The notes under the pieces are model-generated. The model saw only the letters and a list, made by a program, of their open reading frames with translations, did no database searches and was not told the DNA's origin. The position numbers were made by a program, and so were the translations under genes. Below are positions 34,923 through 43,549 of a stretch of 64,000 nucleotides of DNA, piece after piece (position 1 is the stretch's first letter; each line of letters begins with the position of its first letter). Origin of the DNA: Gammaproteobacteria bacterium (GTDB lineage Bacteria > Pseudomonadota > Gammaproteobacteria > SZUA-140); NCBI GenBank assembly GCA_016716465.1, contig JADJWH010000001.1, forward strand, positions 1,457,597 through 1,521,596. Reading direction: 5' to 3'.

Positions 34923-35747
34923 TCAGTGCAGGCTCTTGTGGGCGAAGTAGATCACCGTCACGCCGGCCAGGATCAGGGCGATCTGCTGCAGCGTCACCTT
35001 GGGCTGCAGGCGCCGGTGCAGTCCGGGAATCAGATCGGCGACGGCGATATAGATGAAGCTCGCCGCCGCCACGGCCAGCACATACGGCGTCACGTGCTTC
35101 AGTTCCGCCATGCTGAAATAGGCCAGTACACCGCCCACCACCGTGGTCAGACTCGACAGCAGATTATAATAGAACGCCCTGGCGCGGCTGAATCCGCTGT
35201 CGAGCAGCACGGCGAAATCGCCCACCTCCTGCGGAATCTCGTGCGCGGCCACGGCCAGGGCGGTGACGATGCCGAGATGGTGATCGGTGAGAAAGGCGGC
35301 GGCGATCAGGATGCCGTCGACGAAGTTGTGCAGGCCGTCGCCCACCAGGATCAGCATGCCCGCTGCCTTCTGACCCGGCCGGTGATGGCCGTGCGCATGC
35401 GCGTGATCGTGCTCATGATGCGCGCCATGCTCCGGCGTATGGGCCTCGCACTCGAACGAGTGGCAGTGCCGCCACAGGATCAGCTTTTCCAGCACGAAAA
35501 ATCCGAGCAGGCCGAGCAGCACGGCGAAGCTGATGTCGTGGATGTCGCGCACACCGGGACTCAGCATGGCGTGCGGCAACAGCGCGAGGAACGCGGCGCC
35601 GAGCAACGCCCCGATCGCGAAACTGACCAGGTGGGGCAGGACACGCACGCGCCAGGGTTCCGGGGCCAGCAGGAAGGATGCGGCGGCGATCACGCTGAGC
35701 GCGCCGCCGAGCAGGCAGAACAGGATGATGTAGGCGAGCGTCGTCAT
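34923..35747 (-). CDS. ZIP-family metal transporter
   Basis: 274 residues with about eight helices. Between helices 3 and 4 lies a histidine-rich loop (HGAHHEHDHAHAHGHH, about 109-124). The metal-binding helix motifs DGLHNFVDGILIAAAF (helix 4) and AVAAHEIPQEVGDFAVLL (helix 5) are intact. Such proteins import Zn2+, Fe2+ or Mn2+ down a gradient. Start overlaps the stop of the ankyrin gene by four bases (ATGA). Confidence 0.9.
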   Translation of the reverse strand: MTTLAYIILFCLLGGALSVIAAASFLLAPEPWRVRVLPHLVSFAIGALLGAAFLALLPHAMLSPGVRDIHDISFAVLLGLLGFFVLEKLILWRHCHSFECEAHTPEHGAHHEHDHAHAHGHHRPGQKAAGMLILVGDGLHNFVDGILIAAAFLTDHHLGIVTALAVAAHEIPQEVGDFAVLLDSGFSRARAFYYNLLSSLTTVVGGVLAYFSMAELKHVTPYVLAVAAASFIYIAVADLIPGLHRRLQPKVTLQQIALILAGVTVIYFAHKSLH

Positions 35748-36541
35748 GCGTCGGGGCGCGCCGACGCCGGCCCGGCCGCATCCTCGAGCAGGCGCATCAC
35801 GTCCGTGCGGTCCTGCTTGCGCGCCCAGGTCATGGCCGTCTCGCCGTCGTTGTTGCGCGCGTTGACGTCCGCCCCGTGCGCCAGCAGCAGCTCGACCACC
35901 GGCACATGACCCTGCCGCGCCGCCCGCATCAGGGCGGTCTGGCCGTCGCGCGTGCGGGCGTTGACGTCGGCGCCGCGCTCGATCAGCAGCCGCGCGCTGG
36001 CGGCGTGGCCGATATAGGCCGCCGTCATCAGGGCCGTGAGACCGTTCTGGTTCTGATCATTGACCTGCGCCCCATGGTCGAGCAGCAGCTGGACCAGGTC
36101 CGGCCGGTCGCTCAGCGGCATGATGATGAGGGCGGTGTTGCCCATGGAGTCGCGCATGCCCACCTGGGCGCCGCGCGTGAGCAGCTCGCGGGCCAGATCA
36201 GGATGGTCACCGGAGGTCGCCAGCATCAGGGGCGTGACGCCGAGCTCGCCCTTGGCGTTGACGTCGGGATCATGCTTGAGCAGCAGCCAGGCGATGTCCA
36301 GATGGCCCTTGCGGATCGCGACATCGAGCACGGGTTCGTGGGCGCGGTTGCGCGCGTTGACGTCTACCCCCTGCACGAGCAGCGCCTCGACCCCGGCGCG
36401 GTCGCCGCGATCCACCGCGTCGACCAGGGGGGGGTTGCTGCATGCGGCCACGGCCGCGCAGCTGGCCAGGAGGAACAGCAGGCGCAGCGGCCGCGGGGGC
36501 GCGAGCCGATGCGGGGCGGAAGGGATCTGTACACGAATCAT
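35744..36541 (-). CDS. Ankyrin-repeat lipoprotein
   Basis: 265 residues from the ATG at 36541; an in-frame ATG ten codons upstream is possible. The signal segment ends in AAVAAC (lipobox) near residue 35. Seven ankyrin repeats follow (for example NGLTALMTAAYIGHAASARL and DGQTALMRAARQGHVPVVEL). Likely a periplasmic or outer-membrane-anchored protein-binding scaffold; partner unknown. Upstream of and coupled to the ZIP gene. Confidence 0.85.
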   Translation of the reverse strand: MIRVQIPSAPHRLAPPRPLRLLFLLASCAAVAACSNPPLVDAVDRGDRAGVEALLVQGVDVNARNRAHEPVLDVAIRKGHLDIAWLLLKHDPDVNAKGELGVTPLMLATSGDHPDLARELLTRGAQVGMRDSMGNTALIIMPLSDRPDLVQLLLDHGAQVNDQNQNGLTALMTAAYIGHAASARLLIERGADVNARTRDGQTALMRAARQGHVPVVELLLAHGADVNARNNDGETAMTWARKQDRTDVMRLLEDAAGPASARPDA

Positions 36542-36623
36542 GAACGGGCCGCTCCGGATAAAGTCAGGCATTCTACAACGAATCCGGCGAGCGGTTCGAG
36601 ACGGCGGGGCCCGCGGGTCAGGA

Positions 36624-37373
36624 TCAGGCGCCTTCCCGCCAGATCAGGCTCGCCATGCGTCCGGTCGCGCCGTCCCGGCGATAGGAGTAGAAGCGCGCGG
36701 CGTCACCATGGGTGCATTCCCCTCCGCCGTAGACCTCGCTGACGCCCGCCAGTTGCAAGCGCCGGCGCGCGAGCTGATAGATATCCGCCAGCCAGCGCCC
36801 GGCGGGCGACGGGCGGAAGGCCGCCGCGGCGCCCGCGTCCGCGGCGAGAAAGACGGCGCGTACCTCCTCGCCGACCTCGAAGGCCTGCGGACCGATGGCC
36901 GGGCCCAGCCAGGCGATGCAGGGGCCGCCGAGCGCATCGGCCGCGGCTTCGAGCACGCCGGCGGCGAGGCCGCGCCAGCCGGCATGGACCGCGGCCACCG
37001 CGTTGCCATCGCGCGCGCACAGCAGCACCGGCAGACAGTCGGCGGTCAGCACCGCGCATACCAGATCGGGATAGCGGGCGACGGCGGCATCGGCCTGCAC
37101 GCCCGGTTGCCACTCGTCGGCATCGATGACCGTCGCGCCGTGCACCTGGTCCAGCCAACACGGTTCGACCGGCACGCCGGCCGCGCGCAACAGGCGGTCG
37201 CGGTTCTCGCGCACCGCCTCCGGATCGTCACCGACGTGCAGCGCCAGATTCAGTTCCGCGTATGCCCCGCGACTCACCCCGCCGCCGCGCAGACTGGTCA
37301 GCGCCCGCACCCCGGCCGGCGCCGGCCACTCGGGCGCGATCCAGCGCACCGCCTGGGAAACCTGTGTGTTCAT
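36624..37373 (-). CDS. pgeF: PgeF/YfiH-type purine nucleoside phosphorylase (laccase domain)
   Basis: 249 residues. Metal-binding residues lie in LNLALHVGDDPEAV, VLTADCLPVLL and VAAVHAGWRGLAAGV (His, Cys, His), then IAWLGPAIGPQAFEVG. The family was annotated polyphenol oxidase, and later shown to act on adenosine and purine nucleosides and to edit muropeptides as PgeF in E. coli. Its promoter region borders heptamer element C. Confidence 0.92.
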   Translation of the reverse strand: MNTQVSQAVRWIAPEWPAPAGVRALTSLRGGGVSRGAYAELNLALHVGDDPEAVRENRDRLLRAAGVPVEPCWLDQVHGATVIDADEWQPGVQADAAVARYPDLVCAVLTADCLPVLLCARDGNAVAAVHAGWRGLAAGVLEAAADALGGPCIAWLGPAIGPQAFEVGEEVRAVFLAADAGAAAAFRPSPAGRWLADIYQLARRRLQLAGVSEVYGGGECTHGDAARFYSYRRDGATGRMASLIWREGA

Positions 37374-37432
37374 GGGGGCAATCTAGCAGAAAAAGCGCGT
37401 ACCCGGAAAATAGGGCGGGAAATAATAATGCA

Positions 37433-37645
37433 GGACTAAGGGCTCAGGACTAAGGACTTAGTCAAAGACAAAAACATCTAAAGACCCGTCACCCAGTCGA
37501 GTGCGTTGATTCCGGACTCAGGTATTGCATCCCCGAATTCCAGCATCCAGACTGCGAGGTACGTCTCACAGCCAGCAGGTACTTCTATGTGTACTTCGTC
37601 CTTAGCCCTTAGCCCTTAGTCCTTAGTCCTTAGTCCTTAGTCCTG
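37433..37645. repeat. Inverted heptamer-array element C
   Basis: The left arm (37433-37460) reads GGACTAA, GGGCTCA, GGACTAA, GGACTTA, and is followed by GTCAAAGACAAAAACATC. The right arm (37599-37644) is the inverse: TCCTTAG, CCCTTAG twice, then TCCTTAG four times. The spacer is about 140 bases. It lies between the 5' end of pgeF and the 3' end of the PlcP-like gene, whose stop is 13 bases past the right arm. Confidence 0.9.
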
Positions 37646-37656
37646 ATCTTTATTGT

Positions 37657-38463
37657 CTAGCCCGCCATCCGTTCAAGCAGCGCGGGCTCCGCCGCCTCCC
37701 CTTCGGCGGGAAGCAGGAAGAAGCTGTCGCGCGCCCAGTGCAGCAGGCGGATCTCGCCCGAAGGTTCTTCGATCAGGGCGGTACAGTTCTCGACCCAATC
37801 GCCGGAATTGGCGTAGAGCAGGCCATCGATGTCGCGCACCTTGCCGACATGGATGTGGCCGCACACGACGCCGTCCAGGCCTGCGTGCCGCGCCCGTTCG
37901 GCGGCTGCCGCCTCGAAGCGGCGCACATAGTCGACGGCGTTGCCGACCCGGCTCTTGATATAGGCGGACAGCGACCAGTAGGGGCGCCCGAATAGTCGCC
38001 GCAGGCGGTCGCAGTAACGGTTGAGCGCGAGCAGGAAGTAATAGTTGAGGTCGCCGATGTGGCGCAGCCAGCGATTGACCGTCACCACCCCGTCCAGTTC
38101 GTCCCCATGGGTCACCAGCAGACGGCGGCCGTCGGCGGTCATGTGCTCCGCCTGTGACAGAATTCGCACCCCGTTGAACTCCATGCCGGCATAGTCGCGC
38201 ATCAGGGCGTCGTGATTGCCCGGGATATAGATCACGCGGGTGCCGCGCCGGGCCTTGGCGAACAGGGCCTGAACCACACGGTTGTTGAGTTGCGGCCAGA
38301 ACCATCCGGAGCGCAGCTTCCACAGATCGAACACGTCGCCGACCAGGTAGAGGTAATCCGACTCCGTATTATCGAGCAGATCCAGCAGGTATTCCGCCTG
38401 CGCCCCCCGCGTCCCCAAATGTATATCGGATACGAAGATGGAACGTACCGTTAATTTGCCCAT
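37657..38463 (-). CDS. PlcP-like metallophosphoesterase (LpxH2/UDP-2,3-diacylglucosamine diphosphatase-like)
   Basis: 268 residues from the ATG at 38463, which has GCGGAGGAAT upstream. Calcineurin-type metal motifs are complete: FVSDIHLGTRG, LVGDVFDLWKL, IPGNHDALMRD, LVTHGDELDGV and VCGHIHVGKV. The family (COG2908) includes LpxH, but the pattern SDIHLGTRGAQAEYLLDLL with WSLSAYIKSRVGNAV follows PlcP, the phospholipase C of phosphate-starved Sinorhizobium and marine bacteria, which converts phosphatidylcholine or other phospholipids to diacylglycerol. It diverges from two GT4 genes; the promoter region has a PhoB-like site. Lipid A processing (LpxH) is the alternative. Confidence 0.82.
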   Translation of the reverse strand: MGKLTVRSIFVSDIHLGTRGAQAEYLLDLLDNTESDYLYLVGDVFDLWKLRSGWFWPQLNNRVVQALFAKARRGTRVIYIPGNHDALMRDYAGMEFNGVRILSQAEHMTADGRRLLVTHGDELDGVVTVNRWLRHIGDLNYYFLLALNRYCDRLRRLFGRPYWSLSAYIKSRVGNAVDYVRRFEAAAAERARHAGLDGVVCGHIHVGKVRDIDGLLYANSGDWVENCTALIEEPSGEIRLLHWARDSFFLLPAEGEAAEPALLERMAG

Positions 38464-38495
38464 CGAGATTCCTCCGCCAATTGTCCGTCGCGTCT

Positions 38496-38540
38496 TGTAT
38501 CTCACGGGCGCATGACGCTTTTGTAACGAAACGGTGAATC
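38496..38540 (-). promoter_or_regulatory. Weak PhoB-like repeats before the PlcP-like gene
   Basis: On the minus strand GATTCAC (38540), TCGTTAC (38529) and GCGTCAT (38518) start exactly 11 bases apart, with 4, 4 and 5 of 7 matches to the Pho-box unit CTGTCAC/T. A GATACA hexamer starts at 38501, 17 bases after the start of the last unit, the same distance as in the stronger sites of this window. The sites are degenerate, so the call rests mainly on spacing. Confidence 0.45.
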
Positions 38541-38579
38541 TTTCATTAAGGCGGGCGCGCCTGCGGCGTTTGCGGCGCG

Positions 38580-38635
38580 TTTTCACGCAACTGTCATCAA
38601 ACCTTCGCGGCGCTGTCACACGGGCCGCGTAGGCT
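38580..38635 (+). promoter_or_regulatory. PhoB box and -10 for the GT4 operon
   Basis: Four 7-base units start exactly 11 bases apart: TTTTCAC (38580), CTGTCAT (38591), CCTTCGC (38602) and CTGTCAC (38613). The second and fourth match the E. coli Pho-box consensus in full. TAGGCT (38630-38635) stands where the -10 element belongs, 17 bases after the start of the last unit. No good -35 is seen, as expected for a PhoB-dependent promoter. Confidence 0.72.
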
Positions 38636-38738
38636 CTGACGCGAAGATGAGACGAATGCCAGCATTCATGCGGTCTTGCGGCGGATCCCTTGCGCCGCCG
38701 CGGGTCATCCGTCGTCACGCCGCCCACCGGGGGACCGC

Positions 38739-39932
38739 GTGCGCATACTGATGATCTCGGACGTCTATTTCCCGCGCATCAACGGGGTATCCACCTCGAT
38801 CGCCACCTATCGCGAATCCTTCCGGTCCCTGGGACACGAGGTCACGCTGCTCGCGCCCGCCTACCCGGCGGAACATGCCGACGACGCCGAAACCGCGCGC
38901 ATCCCGTCGCGCGGCCTGCCGCTCGATCCCGAGGACCGCATGATGCACTATCGCGCCCTGACCGCGATGCGGGAGACGCTGCGCCGGCGCGCCTTCGATA
39001 TCGTGCACATCCAGACGCCGTTCGTCGCCCATTACGCCGGCATCCGGCTTGCGCGCGACCTCGGACTCCCCGTCATCGAGTCCTATCACACGTACTTCGA
39101 GGAATACCTCTACCACTACATCCCGCTGCTGCCGCGCGCCGCGCTGCGCACACTGGCGCGACGCTTCTCCGCCGGCCAGGGCAATGCCGTCGACGCGCTC
39201 GTCGTGCCGTCACAGGCCATGCTGGAAAAACTGCGCGCTTACGGTGTCGGCAGCGAGATGCGCATCATCCCGACCGGACTCAACCTGCAGCACTTCACCC
39301 GCGGCGATGGCGTCGCCTTCCGGCGCCGTCTCGGCATCGACCCCGCCCGGCCCGTGCTCCTCTTCGTCGGTCGCGTCGCCTTCGAGAAGAACATCGATTT
39401 CCTGCTGCACATGGTGGACGAGGTGCGGCGGCAGATGCCATCGGTGCTGCTGCTGATCGCCGGCGAGGGCCCCGCCGAACCGCATTTGCGCCGGCTGGTG
39501 CAGCGTCTCGACCTGGGGGCGAATGTCGCGTTCGCGGGTTACCTCGACCGCGCGACCACCCTGCTCGACTGCTACGCGGCGGCCGACGTGTTCGTGTTCT
39601 CCTCGCGCACCGAAACCCAGGGCCTGGTCCTGCTCGAGGCCATGGCCATGGGCCGTCCGGTCGTCGCCCAGGCGGTCATGGGGACACGCGACGTGCTGCG
39701 CGAAGGCGACGGCGCGCTGATCGCGGAGGATGACGTGCACGATTTCGCCCGCAAGGTGCTCGCCCTGCTGGGCGACCGCGGACTGTATGAACGGCTGAGC
39801 CGCCGCGCGCTCGACTACGCCGGCACCTGGTCCAACGAGTCCTGCGCCCGCCGACTGGAGGAATACTATGTGCAGCTCATCGAGCGGACGGCGCCGGCGC
39901 GCCGCCTGCTGGAGCCGCGTCATGCCCGGTAG
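38739..39932 (+). CDS. GT4 glycosyltransferase (candidate diacylglycerol glycosyltransferase)
   Basis: 397 residues from a GTG preceded by GGGGGA. GT-B fold: VRILMISDVYFPRINGVST at the N-terminus, ESYHTYFEEYLYHYIPLLP in the acceptor domain, then LLFVGRVAFEKNIDFLLHMV and the donor-binding SSRTETQGLVLLEAMAMG (the E-x7-E motif). This N-terminal pattern is shared by monoglucosyldiacylglycerol synthases (ALmgs) and Agt enzymes of phosphate-starvation lipid remodelling. No membrane helix. A PhoB box lies in the promoter. Confidence 0.85.
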   Translation: MRILMISDVYFPRINGVSTSIATYRESFRSLGHEVTLLAPAYPAEHADDAETARIPSRGLPLDPEDRMMHYRALTAMRETLRRRAFDIVHIQTPFVAHYAGIRLARDLGLPVIESYHTYFEEYLYHYIPLLPRAALRTLARRFSAGQGNAVDALVVPSQAMLEKLRAYGVGSEMRIIPTGLNLQHFTRGDGVAFRRRLGIDPARPVLLFVGRVAFEKNIDFLLHMVDEVRRQMPSVLLLIAGEGPAEPHLRRLVQRLDLGANVAFAGYLDRATTLLDCYAAADVFVFSSRTETQGLVLLEAMAMGRPVVAQAVMGTRDVLREGDGALIAEDDVHDFARKVLALLGDRGLYERLSRRALDYAGTWSNESCARRLEEYYVQLIERTAPARRLLEPRHAR

Positions 39933-39998
39933 CGAATCCGGAGCCGCCCTGCCGGGAAGGCGACTCGCACGCCCGCGCCGCCGCCCCCTCTCGCCGCC

Positions 39999-41195
39999 AT
40001 GCGCGAAACACTGAGCGCAACGTCGGGACACCCCCTCCATCTCGGCATCGTCACCGAGACCTATCCGCCGGAGATCAACGGCGTGGCGATGACGCTCGGT
40101 CGACTGGCTGACGTCCTGCGCGAGCACGGCCACCGCGTCTCCGTGCTCTGCCCACGCCGCAGCGAGCGCCACGGCGCCGACCCCGATCTGTGCGAGGTAC
40201 CGGGCCTGCCCCTGCCAGGCTACCGCGATCTGCGCTTCGGCCTGCCCGCCGCGGGAATGATCCGGCGGCTGTGGCGGGAGCAGGCGCCGGACGTACTCTA
40301 CGTCGCCACCCAGGGTCCGCTCGGCGCCTCGGCGATACGCGTCGCGCGCCGACTCGAAATACCCGTGGTGAGCGGATTCCACACCAACTTCCATACCTAC
40401 TGCCGCCATTATCACGTCGCCTGGATGGAGCAGGTGGTCTTCGCCTATCTGCGCCGCTTTCACAACCGCACCGCCACCACGCTGGTCCCGACCGCGGCCT
40501 TGCGCGCGAACCTCGCCGCACGCGGGGTGCGCAACGTGGAGGTGCTCGGTCGCGGCATCGATACGGCGCTATTCACCCCGGCGCGGCGCGACGTCGGCCT
40601 GCGCGTCGCCTGGGGCGTGACGGACGACGCGCCCGCGGTGTTGTACGTCGGCCGGCTCGCCGCCGAGAAGAATCTTCAGCTCGCGGTGCGCGCCTTCCGC
40701 GCCCTGCAGGGCGCGCGACCGGAAGCGCGCTTCGTCCTGGTCGGCGACGGACCGCTGGCGGCGCGCCTGCGGGAGGAGCATCCGGACTTCGTCTTCTGCG
40801 GGATGCGGACCGGCACCGACCTGGCCGCGCACTACGCCTCCGGCGACCTGTTCCTGTTCCCCAGCCTGACCGAGACCTTCGGCAACGTCCTGCTCGAGGC
40901 GCTGGCAAGCGGTCTCGCGGTCGTCGCCTACGACTATGCCGCGGCGAACCAGCATATCCGCGCATCCGATAACGGGCTCACCGCGCCCTGCGGCGACGAG
41001 GAGGCCTTCATCCGGCATGCGCTCACCCTGGCTTCCGATCCCGCGCTGCGCCAGACCCTGCGCGTCAGGGCGCGCCTCCAGGCGCTGAGCCAGGGCTGGC
41101 CCCAGATCGGGGCGCAGTTCGAGACGCTGCTGCGCCGGCAACTGCGGGCGGATCGCGCCCACACCCTCGGCTATAACTGTAATTCCGGCGGCTAA
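39999..41195 (+). CDS. GT4 glycosyltransferase, second copy
   Basis: 398 residues. LHLGIVTETYPPEINGVAMT begins the GT-B fold, GFHTNFHTYCRHYHVAWMEQ is the acceptor part, YVGRLAAEKNLQLAVRAFR and SLTETFGNVLLEALASG the donor part. It is homologous to the first enzyme but divergent, so a second sugar step or a different acceptor is likely (for instance diglycosyl-diacylglycerol or phosphatidylinositol mannoside-type chemistry). It follows the first by 66 bases. Confidence 0.85.
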   Translation: MRETLSATSGHPLHLGIVTETYPPEINGVAMTLGRLADVLREHGHRVSVLCPRRSERHGADPDLCEVPGLPLPGYRDLRFGLPAAGMIRRLWREQAPDVLYVATQGPLGASAIRVARRLEIPVVSGFHTNFHTYCRHYHVAWMEQVVFAYLRRFHNRTATTLVPTAALRANLAARGVRNVEVLGRGIDTALFTPARRDVGLRVAWGVTDDAPAVLYVGRLAAEKNLQLAVRAFRALQGARPEARFVLVGDGPLAARLREEHPDFVFCGMRTGTDLAAHYASGDLFLFPSLTETFGNVLLEALASGLAVVAYDYAAANQHIRASDNGLTAPCGDEEAFIRHALTLASDPALRQTLRVRARLQALSQGWPQIGAQFETLLRRQLRADRAHTLGYNCNSGG

Positions 41196-41202
41196 CCCAC
41201 GG

Positions 41203-41247
41203 TTGTCAAATATAATTCACATAACTGACGCGCCACCGTCATATTCC
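41203..41247 (+). promoter_or_regulatory. PhoB-like repeats before the PAP2 gene
   Basis: TTGTCAA (41203), AATTCAC (41214) and CTGACGC (41225) start 11 bases apart, with 5, 4 and 5 of 7 matches to the Pho-box unit. TATTCC (41242-41247) starts 17 bases after the start of the last unit. Each unit is imperfect, but periodicity and -10 distance equal those of the stronger sites. Confidence 0.45.
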
Positions 41248-41288
41248 CGGCCGATACTGGCCACAGCTGGGAAACCGTGAGGTGACTT

Positions 41289-41825
41289 ATGGCATCCGCC
41301 AGGACCGTGGCAATCGTCAACCGCCTGTTCGAGATCGACACGGCAATCTGTTACCAGGTCAACCGCATCAGCCGCGTGCAACTGCTGCGCACCTTCTTCA
41401 CCGTCATCAGCCGGCTCGGCAACGGCGTCTTCTGGTACACCCTGATCGCCCTGATCGCCGTGCTCGATGCCGACCAGGGATATCTCGCCGCGAGCCACAT
41501 GCTGCTGACCGGCCTTGCCGGCGTGGTCATCTACAAGCTGCTGAAATCGAAAACCGTGCGCCCGCGGCCATTCACCCGCCACGCCGGCATCCAGCTCTGC
41601 ACCGCGCCGCTCGATCAGTACAGCTTTCCGTCCGGCCACACACTGCACGCGTTCTCCTTCACGCTCGTGGCCTGCGCCTACTACCCGTTCCTGCTCTTTC
41701 CGCTCGCGCTGTTCACCGCCCTGGTCGCGCTCTCGCGCATGATTCTCGGCCTGCACTACCCCACCGACGTCGCCGCCGGCATCGTGATCGGCGTATTGCT
41801 CGGCGTCATCAGTCTCGGCATCTGA
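41289..41825 (+). CDS. PAP2-family phosphatase
   Basis: 178 residues with about five helices and the three phosphatase motifs: KSKTVRPRP (C1), YSFPSGHTLHA (C2, catalytic His) and SRMILGLHYPTD (C3, nucleophile His). Family members are phosphatidate, undecaprenyl-pyrophosphate or phosphatidylglycerophosphate phosphatases. GAGGTGA precedes the ATG. Next to the GT4 pair a diacylglycerol-producing role is an attractive inference, but Und-PP recycling is the alternative. Confidence 0.88.
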   Translation: MASARTVAIVNRLFEIDTAICYQVNRISRVQLLRTFFTVISRLGNGVFWYTLIALIAVLDADQGYLAASHMLLTGLAGVVIYKLLKSKTVRPRPFTRHAGIQLCTAPLDQYSFPSGHTLHAFSFTLVACAYYPFLLFPLALFTALVALSRMILGLHYPTDVAAGIVIGVLLGVISLGI

Positions 41826-41931
41826 CGCGCACTTCGGACGCACCTTCATGAAGCGCGGCGCCGCGCGCCGGTCGCGGGGAGAATCCGGCTATACTCGCTC
41901 CCCGGCTGCCTCTATAATGCAGCTGCATTCC

Positions 41932-43455
41932 ATGACTACCGTGACGCAGAACGCCGCACCATCGCCTGTCCCCGAGCAGATCGCCGCCGTCGATCTCGGC
42001 TCGAACAGTTTCCACATGATCATCGCGCAGATGCACGGCAGCGGCTTCAAGCTGATCGACCGCCTGCGCGAACAGGTCCGCCTGGCCGACGGCCTCGACA
42101 AGGCCCGCAACATGGACCCCGCGGCGCAGGAACGCGCGCTGCAGTGCCTGGGCCGGTTCGGACAGCGCCTGACCGGGCTGCCGGCGGAAAACGTGCGCAT
42201 CGTCGGCACGAATACCCTGCGCAGCGCGAAGAACACCGCGGAGTTCCTCGAACGCGCCGAACAGGCGCTGGGATACCCGATCGAGATCGTCTCCGGCATC
42301 GAGGAGGCGCGCCTGATCTACAGCGGGGTTGCCCACAGCCTGGCCTCCGACGGCGGCAGCAACCGCCTGGTGGTGGACATCGGCGGCGGCAGCACCGAGA
42401 TCATCATCGGCCGCGGCTTCAGCCCGATCCTGATGGAAAGCCTCTACATGGGCTGTATCACGCACACCAATCGTTTCTTTCCCGGTGGGAAAATCACTGC
42501 CGCCGGCATCGAGCGGGCCCTGCTCGATGCGCGCGTCGAGCTCGAACCCAAGATCGAGATCTACCGCGCCAGGGGATGGGCCAGCGCCATCGGCGCGTCG
42601 GGCACCGCGCTCGCCATCAACCGCATCCTCGCCGCCAACGGCTGGGACAAGGACGGCATCACCCTCGCCGGACTGCGCAAGCTGGCCGATGCCATGCTCA
42701 AGGCCGGGGACACCAGCCTGCTCCGGCTGGAAGGCCTGAGCCGCGAGCGCGCCGCGATACTGCCCGGCGGCGTGATGATCCTGCTCGCCGTGATCGAGGG
42801 ACTCGGCATCGACAGGATGCTCGTCTCCGACGGCGCCCTCCGCGAAGGCCTGCTGTATGACCTCATCGGCCGCCATCATGCCGGCGACGTGCGCGACGCC
42901 AGCGTGGATGCGCTCATGTCGCGCTATCACATCGATCGTGAACAGGCCGCGCGCGTGGAGTCCACCGCGCTGAAGTGCCTGGGCCAGGTCGCGCAGGAAT
43001 GGAAACTGGATGAGGAGACGCACGCGAACTGGCTCGGCTGGGCCGCACGCCTGCACGAGCTCGGGCTCGACATCGCCCACAGTCATTATCAGAAGCATGG
43101 CGCCTACGTGATCGCGAACGCCGATCTCGCCGGCTTCTCGTTCCAGGAACAGCGGCTCCTTGCCTCGCTGGTGCTCGCGCACCGCCGCAAGTTCCCGGCG
43201 CGCGACTTCAAGGAACTGAAGAGCATCTGGGGCAAGCAGGCCGAGCGTCTCGCGTTATTGCTGCGGCTCGCCGCGGTGTTGCACCGCAGCCGCAGCGCGG
43301 TACCCCTGTCCGAGTTCAGCCTGTCCGGCGACAAGCGGCGCATGACCCTGCGCCTGCCCGCCGGCTGGCTGGACGCCCACCCGCTCACCCGCACCGACCT
43401 GGAACGCGAGGCGCAGTATCTGGCCCAGATCGACGCCGTGCTGGAATATTCCTGA
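41932..43455 (+). CDS. ppx: Exopolyphosphatase
   Basis: 507 residues from the ATG at 41932 (MTTVTQNAAPSPVPEQIAAV), a start that gives the E. coli length of 513; the frame is open to 41848 and 41917 is also possible, with no clear ribosome-binding site at any. The ASKHA phosphate-binding loop is AVDLGSNSFHMIIAQM, the second loop DIGGGSTEIIIG, and the C-terminal HD-type domain follows from about 315. It degrades polyphosphate from its ends, releasing phosphate; some family members hydrolyse pppGpp. Its partner kinase is at 58.3-60.4 kb. Confidence 0.93.
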   Translation: MTTVTQNAAPSPVPEQIAAVDLGSNSFHMIIAQMHGSGFKLIDRLREQVRLADGLDKARNMDPAAQERALQCLGRFGQRLTGLPAENVRIVGTNTLRSAKNTAEFLERAEQALGYPIEIVSGIEEARLIYSGVAHSLASDGGSNRLVVDIGGGSTEIIIGRGFSPILMESLYMGCITHTNRFFPGGKITAAGIERALLDARVELEPKIEIYRARGWASAIGASGTALAINRILAANGWDKDGITLAGLRKLADAMLKAGDTSLLRLEGLSRERAAILPGGVMILLAVIEGLGIDRMLVSDGALREGLLYDLIGRHHAGDVRDASVDALMSRYHIDREQAARVESTALKCLGQVAQEWKLDEETHANWLGWAARLHELGLDIAHSHYQKHGAYVIANADLAGFSFQEQRLLASLVLAHRRKFPARDFKELKSIWGKQAERLALLLRLAAVLHRSRSAVPLSEFSLSGDKRRMTLRLPAGWLDAHPLTRTDLEREAQYLAQIDAVLEYS

Positions 43456-43491
43456 TCCCGCGCGAGTCCGGCGGGAGATGTCTAAATGCAT

Positions 43492-43545
43492 GGGGACAGA
43501 TTTGAAATCTGTCCCCTTCTTCCATTGATTTGAAATCCGTCCCCA
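43492..43545. repeat. GGGGAC-type hairpin with an adjacent half unit
   Basis: A perfect 25-base inverted repeat (43492-43516) with arm GGGGACAGATTT and central G. A right-hand half unit, ATTTGAAATCCGTCCCC (43529-43545), follows without a left partner, so this locus looks like a broken tandem pair. It lies between the convergent ppx and RluA-like genes and belongs to the same family as the hairpins near 1.2 and 13.6 kb. Confidence 0.82.
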
Positions 43546-43549
43546 TTCT

